DNA from: Myxococcales bacterium | GTDB taxonomy: Bacteria > Myxococcota > Polyangia > HGW-17 > SLPX01 | Direction of reading: 5' to 3' | DNA length: 21,749 nt | Assembly: GCA_007131745.1 (NCBI GenBank) | Contig: SLPX01000015.1 | Location: 1 to 21,749 of the forward strand | Part shown: positions 16,332-21,749 of the stretch, in pieces | How the letters are laid out: each line of letters starts with the position of its first letter | Position numbering within the stretch: position 1 is the stretch's first letter | The notes under the pieces: model-generated | What the model was told of the DNA's origin: nothing | What the model saw: only the letters and a program-made list of their open reading frames with translations | The model's database searches: none | Position numbers and translations under genes: made by a program

Positions 16332-16402
16332 ACGCCGAAGAACAAATGCCCGGCCGATTAATATCGCCTTTTTCTTTTTCTACATTTCTCACCTCCGAAG
16401 CT

Positions 16403-16426
16403 TGACAACCGATCCCACTGTTGTCA
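16403..16426. promoter_or_regulatory. Inverted repeat upstream of the PNPOx-like gene
   Basis: TGACAAC (16403-16409) and GTTGTCA (16420-16426) are perfect 7-base arms around a 10-base spacer, overlapping a consensus -35 TTGACA (16402-16407). No good -10 follows (CAGATC at the expected place). It ends 27 bases before ATG 16454. Probably an operator, possibly a hairpin. Confidence 0.4.
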
Positions 16427-16453
16427 GATCAGATTCGAAGACGCGAGGTAACC

Positions 16454-16918
16454 ATGAGACAGGAAGATGAAAAGAGAAAGCGGCTGGACGATCTTCTGAA
16501 GAACCAGAAGTTGGCGGTTCTGGCTACACACAGCGATGGTCAGCCATACGGGAACCTGGTTTTTTTTGCAGCGGGCCCGGACTCCAAGGAGATTCTGTTC
16601 GCCACCTATCGTTCCACGAGGAAGTATGCCAACCTGACTTCCAATCCGCGCGTGGCCATGCTCATCGACAGCCGCGCGCACTTGGATAGTGACATCCATC
16701 AGGCAATGGCAGTGACCGCCACCGGCGTGGTGGATGAACCGCTCCCGGGCGAAATGACCGGTTGCCGGCGCATTTATCTCGAAAAACTACCGCACTTGAG
16801 CGACTTCGTGGAGAACGAAGATTGCGCGCTCTTGAGGCTCAAGGTCCAGGCCTACCACTTGGTCGACCGGTTCCAGGATGTCACCACGCTTCAAACCGAG
16901 GATTGGGCCGGCGAATGA
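16454..16918 (+). CDS. PNPOx-like (split-barrel) flavin-binding protein
   Basis: A 154-residue member of the pyridoxamine 5'-phosphate oxidase-like split-barrel superfamily, which usually binds FMN or F420 and acts on small cofactors or haem. ATG 16454 has GAGG 5 bases upstream; the longer TTG start at 16421 overlaps the inverted repeat and is rejected. Diagnostic features are LLKNQKLAVLATHSDGQPYG (about residues 15-34), followed by a strand NLVFFA, then ILFATYRSTRKYANLTSNPR (about 48-68), VAMLID, and AMAVTATGVV. The pattern from LAVLAT to KYANL to NPRVAMLID is typical of this fold. Substrate unknown; HugZ-like haem or general nitroreductase-like roles are possible. It is followed after 12 bases by the dehydrogenase gene on the same strand. 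Confidence 0.88.
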   Translation: MRQEDEKRKRLDDLLKNQKLAVLATHSDGQPYGNLVFFAAGPDSKEILFATYRSTRKYANLTSNPRVAMLIDSRAHLDSDIHQAMAVTATGVVDEPLPGEMTGCRRIYLEKLPHLSDFVENEDCALLRLKVQAYHLVDRFQDVTTLQTEDWAGE

Positions 16919-16930
16919 GAATGAACGGAA

Positions 16931-17974
16931 ATGAATGAGAATGAAAATGAGAATGGGATGAACCCGAACCGGTCCGCCTCGCGTGATGAACCCCTGATCC
17001 CGGTCCACCGTAAGCGCAACCTGATCAAGGACCGTTTGATATTGCCGGGGCTTGTTGACTTCACCCGGTTCGGCTTCCGTCGCGCCGAAAGAAAGTGGCC
17101 GCGTCTGGCCGTATCCATGCACGGACGGACCGTGGTGGTCACCGGGGCAACCTCCGGTCTGGGGCGCGCTGCAGCCGAAAGGCTCGCATCCATGGGCGCT
17201 CGGGTGGTCATGGTAGGCCGCGACCGGGCGAAGACCGAAGCGGTTTGCAAAGAAATCGCGGCCGACACCGGAAACAAAGGGGTGGTTTTCAAGCTGGCGG
17301 ACATGAGTTCAATGAAACAGGTCCAAACTCTGGCCGAGGATTTGCTCCAATCCGCAGGACCCATACACGTGCTGATCAACAATGCAGGGGCGCTTTTCAA
17401 TGAAAGGGAGGTCACCCCTGAGGGGATTGAAAGAACACTGGCCGTGGACTTGCTCGCGCCTTTCCTGCTGACAAACCTGCTGATTCCCCGGCTCAAGGAA
17501 TCGCGCCCCGCTCGAATCGTAAACGTGTCTTCCGGCGGAATGTACACCCAGCGGTTGCGCGTCGACGACCTACAGTTCGAAAAGTCCAGGTACAACGGAA
17601 GTGTGGCGTACGCACGGGCCAAGCGAGGTCTTGTCATCCTCACCGAGATGTGGGCCGAACAACTCCAAGCCGACGGTGTGGTGGTTCATTCCATGCACCC
17701 CGGTTGGGCCGACACTCCGGGCGTGGCTTCTTCACTTCCGGGGTTTTACAGAATCACCCGGCACCTCCTGCGCACCCCCCTTGAAGGAGCGGACACGATC
17801 GTGTGGCTGGCCGCTTCCAAGCAGGCGGCCGGATCCACGGGGCGCTTTTGGCTGGACCGCCAACCGCGCACCACGCACGTTTTCCCCGGAACACGAGAGT
17901 CTCTCGAGGATCGGCGCCGGCTCTGGGAGTCGCTGGAGGAACTTGGAAACATCGCTATCGTTCGTCGGGAATAA
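16931..17974 (+). CDS. Short-chain dehydrogenase/reductase
   Basis: An NAD(P)-dependent oxidoreductase of 347 residues. The Rossmann motif TGATSGLG is at 71-78, the cofactor Asp in LADMS near 124, NNAG at 150-153, the catalytic Ser in NVSSGG near 200, and the YxxxK pair at Y227 and K231 (YARAK). The set is complete. The sequence before the Rossmann fold (FTRFGFRRAERKW) resembles the N-terminal extension of the DHRS12-like SDR subgroup, whose substrates are unclear. The first codons lie in a GAATGA-rich tract giving NENENEN. Start choice is uncertain: ATG 16931 and ATG 16958 both lack a strong ribosome-binding site, and the gene may be translationally coupled to the flavin protein 12 bases upstream. 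Its 3' end overlaps the convergent PIN gene by 20 bases. Confidence 0.92.
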   Translation: MNENENENGMNPNRSASRDEPLIPVHRKRNLIKDRLILPGLVDFTRFGFRRAERKWPRLAVSMHGRTVVVTGATSGLGRAAAERLASMGARVVMVGRDRAKTEAVCKEIAADTGNKGVVFKLADMSSMKQVQTLAEDLLQSAGPIHVLINNAGALFNEREVTPEGIERTLAVDLLAPFLLTNLLIPRLKESRPARIVNVSSGGMYTQRLRVDDLQFEKSRYNGSVAYARAKRGLVILTEMWAEQLQADGVVVHSMHPGWADTPGVASSLPGFYRITRHLLRTPLEGADTIVWLAASKQAAGSTGRFWLDRQPRTTHVFPGTRESLEDRRRLWESLEELGNIAIVRRE

Positions 17975-18380
17975 TCAGCGGGATGACATTTCTCTTGTTT
18001 TTTCTATAGATTCGAAAGTCGTTATCCAATGTGCAGACCGCGCTGCCCGATATCTGCTCTGAGAGTCTGACCAAACAAGCATCGGCAAGAGACATCGGAA
18101 CGCTGCTATACTTTTCCAAAAGCTTTCGTATGGAACTTGACTCCCCTTGAAGGTCGAAGGGCAAAATAATCAATTCACGTTGGAGTAATTCCAACACGTT
18201 GCGTGCTCCATCCTTATAATTGCGAAGCAAATAACAGGCTTCTGAAACCACTGATTCACAAGATATCAAAGGAGGATAAACAAGGGCGAATTGTGTCTGG
18301 GCCCAATCATGATAACGATCGTTTTTATTCAGAAATGCAACGATTGGGCCTGTATCGACAATTACTCTTTTTCGTTTCAT
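17955..18380 (-). CDS. PIN-domain toxin (VapC-like ribonuclease)
   Basis: A 141-residue PIN-domain protein, predicted Mg2+-dependent RNase toxin. The acidic active site is complete: D9 in VIVDTGPIVAFLN, E47 in VSEACYLL, D100 in SLADACLV and D119 in CTLDNDFRIY. The start codon overlaps the antitoxin stop by 4 bases (ATGA), the standard antitoxin-toxin arrangement, so expression is translationally coupled. AT-rich codon use contrasts with the GC-rich genes on both sides, suggesting recent transfer. Its last 20 bases overlap the end of the dehydrogenase gene on the other strand. The RNA target cannot be deduced. Confidence 0.9.
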   Translation of the reverse strand: MKRKRVIVDTGPIVAFLNKNDRYHDWAQTQFALVYPPLISCESVVSEACYLLRNYKDGARNVLELLQRELIILPFDLQGESSSIRKLLEKYSSVPMSLADACLVRLSEQISGSAVCTLDNDFRIYRKNKRNVIPLIIPDER

Positions 18381-18616
18381 GTGCCATATCCCTCCAGATA
18401 ATCTTTATTTGTAGATATATCTGAAGGGGCTTCAATGCTCCCGGCTAAATCTTCTGATAAGTCCAAGATAGATTGTTCGTGCTTGATATTATCTCTTGAA
18501 AAGTATTCTATTAGTGCAATTCGTATAATTTCGGATTTGCTCAATCCTTTTCGTTTAGCATAGCGATTAAGCTGTGAATTCAGTTCATCAGGAACTTTTA
18601 ATGTTAAGGTGCTCAT
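18377..18616 (-). CDS. Ribbon-helix-helix antitoxin (CopG/Arc-like)
   Basis: A 79-residue partner of the PIN toxin. The N-terminal RHH DNA-binding fold is visible as strand STLTLKVPDEL, helix NSQLNRYAKRKG, turn LSKSE and helix IIRIALIEYF (about residues 2-42). The acidic tail (EDLAGSIEAPSDIS) is the part that would neutralise the toxin. ATG 18616 has GAGGT 8 bases upstream and lies about 31 bases after the predicted transcript start; the frame is open to 18688, but that ATG lies upstream of the -35 element. RHH antitoxins normally repress their own operon, and a CCCG/CGGG dyad lies between the promoter hexamers here. Confidence 0.9.
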   Translation of the reverse strand: MSTLTLKVPDELNSQLNRYAKRKGLSKSEIIRIALIEYFSRDNIKHEQSILDLSEDLAGSIEAPSDISTNKDYLEGYGT

Positions 18617-18653
18617 AACAGACGACCTCATCTGGTATTTAACTTCTGCCAAA

Positions 18654-18682
18654 AGGATAATACCCGATTCGCGGGATGTCAA
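18654..18682 (-). promoter_or_regulatory. Promoter of the toxin-antitoxin operon
   Basis: On the minus strand a consensus TTGACA (18682-18677), exactly 17 bases, then TATCCT (18659-18654). The spacer holds CCCG-N5-CGGG, a likely binding site for the autoregulating antitoxin. This is the best promoter match in the window and fixes the antitoxin start at 18616. Confidence 0.6.
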
Positions 18683-18730
18683 TCTCATCTTCTCGTATCA
18701 ATTACAGGTGAAAAACCATACCCTGCCGGC

Positions 18731-21700
18731 TTACCAACGATCTGCTCCAGTGAGAGCTGCTTCCCATGCATCAGCGCGCCAAGCAACTTCCTCAACCAGC
18801 CGCCGCCGAGCGTTCTCCGACAGTTCGCCGTGGAGGAGATGATTTCCGAACATCAGGGTGTCGTCCCGTTCGTGGACATGGAGGTATCCGAGGGGGAGAT
18901 TGTTGGTGGTGTCCAAGGCCCAGTCACGAACATGCTCGGGCGTTGGCGCTCCTCCCCATTCATTGCGATGCTCGAGGTCGCCAAGCGATGCAACAACGCT
19001 GACCATTTGTACTCCGCCTTCATATGCATAGAGGGTGACGGATTGCATGCGCTCACCTCTGGGTATTACAGAGCGTGCTTTGTTGTCGGAGACCCATTCC
19101 ACTTTGCCGTTAGCCAGGGAGGCCAACGGCTTGCCCCAGAGCGATTTGGCGTTGGTGTCCGGACGCGGGAACCGGCCTTTTATCGCCGCGACGAGGCGGG
19201 CTATCGACGCTCCGTCTCCCCCTTCGTCAGGTGTTGGGACCAGGAGCCTCAAAAACGATTCTACTTTGCGGCTCCGACCGACCAACCGTCTCCGCAATCC
19301 GTGGTTGAACCCTGTGCTGTTTTGTAACGGCGTGTCGGCCAGGGTGAGTAAGTATCGGCCAAGCGCGGCGTCAAACGTCCACTCGATGTCGTGCTGTCGA
19401 CCTTCGCCGTATAGGGTCGCAACGCGAACCGGTGTGGGATCGCCAGGGGAAATGATCCATCCGTTGTCGGCCATAGCCTCGGCGAAATTGATGTACCAGC
19501 TTTTGTAATGTTCAGCGTGGGAGCGTGCTTCCTGCTCAGACACTACTACTACACCTCGTCCCCTCGCTGAAAAATGGGTTGGTCGGTACGGCTCCAAGAC
19601 ACGCTCCTGCTCTCGCGGTATGCCGGCACCGGCCACAATCTCCTTGCCCTCGTGTTGCGCCCCGCCCAGAGGTGAGTCCATGAGCAATTCCGTTCGTTTT
19701 TGGCGCTCGATTACGCGCTCTACCTGACTGCGCTCGAGTGAAGCAGCAACGTGTGGGTAGCCGACGTGAAGCTCTACCTCGGGAGGAGGACCTTCAGTGT
19801 GCAGGCGTCGCTCGATCAGTGAGAAGAACCGGTCGACGCGCCCCACCCGTTGCTCGAGATCCCCTGATGTCCACGCGACTCCATAGTGGAGAACGCGGTC
19901 ACAAAACAGGTGCAAATCCACGCCCTCTTTGAGCGTGTCCGTACACACGATAACCCTCGGGAGGGAGGGCGTGCGGAACTGCCTTGTTGCCGTCCGATGT
20001 GCGCCCGAGCCACCCGTGACACCGAGTACCGGCATGGGGTTGTAGAGTTGAGGCCTGCTTTCTTCACGAGCTAGTTCTCGCCAGCTTCGCCCCGCGCCAT
20101 CGAGGCAGCCGTCCACGATGAGACGAAGATGGGCGATCCATTGGGCGCAGTCATGTCGAAGTTGGAGCGCGCCCGGGTCGTCGGATGAAAACCAATCGAG
20201 AAAATGCCTGGAAAAACCTTCTGCGTCGTGTCCGGACCTCTCGTCGGCAAAGTAGAGGTCGAGCAAGGTGTCTGTGAGGCGAAATGTCTGTCCGAGGAGG
20301 GTGCGCACTACCTGCCGACGACAGAGGTCTTTACAAAGCGTGTCTTCGTCGACGGCTGTGCCGGCTGTGCCGCCGGCTGCCGGAGGCTTCGCTACCGGAA
20401 GCGCTAGCGGTCCATCCGGAAATCGCTTGTCCCACGCCGTCCAAAGTGTTGGCTCTTTGAACAGTTCGGGAGCGCGATGGGGATCTTTGTCCGGCGGTGC
20501 CTTATCGAGGTGTTCGTGGAGCGCTGCTTCATAGGCCTTCTTCCACGGCGTTGCTTGTTCATCGTTGAGTCCGAATATCTCGGGGAAACGGCGAATGGCC
20601 TGCACGGCCAGGTATCGGAATCGGTTCGCTCGGAATTGCCGACGACGTGCGCCGGCCGATCGAGAGGCGTGTGTCCAACTTTCCGCCCAAAGCTCATCCG
20701 GAAGCGCTGCTGCTGCCTCTGCAGGATCGACGCCGCCGGCCGCTGAGAGCCTTTGGAGCCAACCGTCTTCGAAGAAGAGTCCGTTCCTTCCACTGGGGCG
20801 GAAGGTCCGACGGTAACGGAAGAGCCACCCCTTTTTCGACATGGCCTCTCGAAACGGGCTTTCGCCCGGTTCGGTGTCGAAGCCCTCGGGGTCGTCAATG
20901 TCGTCGGAATCCTCGATGCGGACGCTTTTTCCGCTCCAGTCTAGTTCGACACCCCAGCAGCGGAGCATCCGAGCCTCTATGGCCTGCTGGTGTCGCAGGA
21001 GGAGTCGGTCCCGGAGCGTGTATACGGTGCTGACACGGCGGGTGAAGATCAGGAACTTTTGCCCCCCTGCATCTGTGTCTGTGCCGAAGGCGAGCGGCGC
21101 TACACGATCCACGACCGAATCGATCTTGGGGTGTGGCAACACCATGCCGAACCGGTCTTCGAAGTCCGCGGATAGCCGGCTGATGAAGTTCGTGTCCGGC
21201 GCTTCGGTTTCTGTCACGCCATCTGACCCGTCGCGGTGCCAATCGCCCGTCTCCTGCTCATCCAGAGCGTCGCCGTCTGATGTGGGAACCGGAAGTGAGC
21301 GGCAGATTGAAGCATGTAAGCTTTCAAACGATGACAGAAAGCCGATGCGGTAGCGGTTGCTCCTGCCTTGAAGCACATCGACCAGACCCTTTTGGACCAG
21401 CCCCATTGCTAGCGTGCCGAGTGCGCTCATTGTATCGTCGCGAACGCTCCACCCCTCCGGGTCGTGGTTACGGTACTTGTCTTTGCCTACAAAACCGGTC
21501 GCGGTCCGAGTGCGATATTGTCGCTGACGCCGCACGAGAAATGGTTGGAGAGCTTTCTGCATGGCGGGCAGGTCCTGGTTAAGGCCGGGATCCAGGACTT
21601 GGCCGCATTCCGGGTAGTGGTTGAGGATCGTGGGTAGATCGGCCGGGCCGCCGTGGGCGGGTGTGGCGCTCAAGAAAAGCCATCGGCTCACTTGCCCCTT

Positions 21701-21749
21701 CAGAGAGGCGAACAGAACCTGGTTTGTTTGGTTGTGCGGATTGCGAAGG
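18731..21749 (-). CDS. Large SNF2-like SF2 helicase, 5' end outside the window
   Basis: Partial gene: the frame is open to the right edge and reads LRNPHNQTNQVLFASLKGQV just before LFLSATPAHGG, so the GTG at 21691 is internal and the Walker A and DExH box lie beyond the window. Counting from that GTG, motif III SATP is at 9-11, a motif IV-like strand KFLIFTRRVSTVYTLRDRLL at 212-231, motif V VIVCTDTLKEGVDLHLFCDR near 580-599, and motif VI DLEQRVGRVDR at 611-621. The second helicase lobe is therefore split by an insertion of about 350 residues, helical and charged. After motif VI come a 230-residue region and a C-terminus (YLHVHERDDTLMFGNHLL, then a helix to the stop) that resembles YbjN-like folds. 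Predicted nucleic-acid translocase. Proteins of this build are frequent in anti-phage islands, but I cannot name the system. Next to a toxin-antitoxin operon on the same strand. Confidence 0.88.
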   Translation of the reverse strand, partial: LRNPHNQTNQVLFASLKGQVSRWLFLSATPAHGGPADLPTILNHYPECGQVLDPGLNQDLPAMQKALQPFLVRRQRQYRTRTATGFVGKDKYRNHDPEGWSVRDDTMSALGTLAMGLVQKGLVDVLQGRSNRYRIGFLSSFESLHASICRSLPVPTSDGDALDEQETGDWHRDGSDGVTETEAPDTNFISRLSADFEDRFGMVLPHPKIDSVVDRVAPLAFGTDTDAGGQKFLIFTRRVSTVYTLRDRLLLRHQQAIEARMLRCWGVELDWSGKSVRIEDSDDIDDPEGFDTEPGESPFREAMSKKGWLFRYRRTFRPSGRNGLFFEDGWLQRLSAAGGVDPAEAAAALPDELWAESWTHASRSAGARRRQFRANRFRYLAVQAIRRFPEIFGLNDEQATPWKKAYEAALHEHLDKAPPDKDPHRAPELFKEPTLWTAWDKRFPDGPLALPVAKPPAAGGTAGTAVDEDTLCKDLCRRQVVRTLLGQTFRLTDTLLDLYFADERSGHDAEGFSRHFLDWFSSDDPGALQLRHDCAQWIAHLRLIVDGCLDGAGRSWRELAREESRPQLYNPMPVLGVTGGSGAHRTATRQFRTPSLPRVIVCTDTLKEGVDLHLFCDRVLHYGVAWTSGDLEQRVGRVDRFFSLIERRLHTEGPPPEVELHVGYPHVAASLERSQVERVIERQKRTELLMDSPLGGAQHEGKEIVAGAGIPREQERVLEPYRPTHFSARGRGVVVVSEQEARSHAEHYKSWYINFAEAMADNGWIISPGDPTPVRVATLYGEGRQHDIEWTFDAALGRYLLTLADTPLQNSTGFNHGLRRRLVGRSRKVESFLRLLVPTPDEGGDGASIARLVAAIKGRFPRPDTNAKSLWGKPLASLANGKVEWVSDNKARSVIPRGERMQSVTLYAYEGGVQMVSVVASLGDLEHRNEWGGAPTPEHVRDWALDTTNNLPLGYLHVHERDDTLMFGNHLLHGELSENARRRLVEEVAWRADAWEAALTGADRW

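Noticed and set aside
1..21749. CRISPR arrays, tRNA or rRNA genes, insertion sequences
   Set aside because: Looked for direct repeats with spacers, cloverleaf T-loop sequences and transposase motifs on both strands; none was seen.

Overview
The window looks like a chromosomal segment of a Gram-negative bacterium. It encodes an outer-membrane beta-barrel protein, several exported lipoproteins, and secreted proteins with Asp/Pro/Thr-rich linkers after the anchoring Cys. Those linkers, with a CheD and a very large multi-GAF/PAS hybrid histidine kinase, suggest a member of the former Deltaproteobacteria or Myxococcota. This placement is an inference from style only. No rRNA, tRNA, insertion sequence, CRISPR array or prophage gene is visible.

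Layout. (1) 128-4351, minus strand: alpha-glucan phosphorylase followed directly by a DUF2254-like membrane protein, from a promoter near 4401-4429. (2) 4622-5599, plus: an unrecognised secreted protein. (3) 5605-6453, minus: a double-parvulin peptidyl-prolyl isomerase, probably a lipoprotein. (4) 6633-10931, minus: a cheD plus hybrid histidine kinase operon, the main signalling locus. (5) 11143-14483: cell-envelope genes, namely an Asp-rich lipoprotein, a beta-barrel protein, and a Tat-exported beta-helix lipoprotein whose promoter would place the transcript start at or near the ATG. (6) 14484-16453: a CaCA-type cation/Ca2+ antiporter flanked by three frameshifted coding remnants, a zone of gene decay. 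(7) 16454-17974, plus: a PNPOx-like flavin protein and a short-chain dehydrogenase in one transcription unit. (8) 17955-18616, minus: an AT-rich ribbon-helix-helix/PIN toxin-antitoxin pair with a clear promoter. (9) 18731-21749, minus: the C-terminal part of a large SNF2-like SF2 helicase that runs off the right edge; it has a very large insertion in its second helicase lobe and a possible YbjN-like C-terminus.

The strongest leads are the helicase next to a toxin-antitoxin pair, which could be the edge of a defence island whose remaining genes lie to the right, and the CheD/hybrid-kinase operon with a cysteine-rich PAS domain. Several gene starts were moved from the longest open frame using ribosome-binding sites, promoters and signal peptides; the reasons are in each entry.
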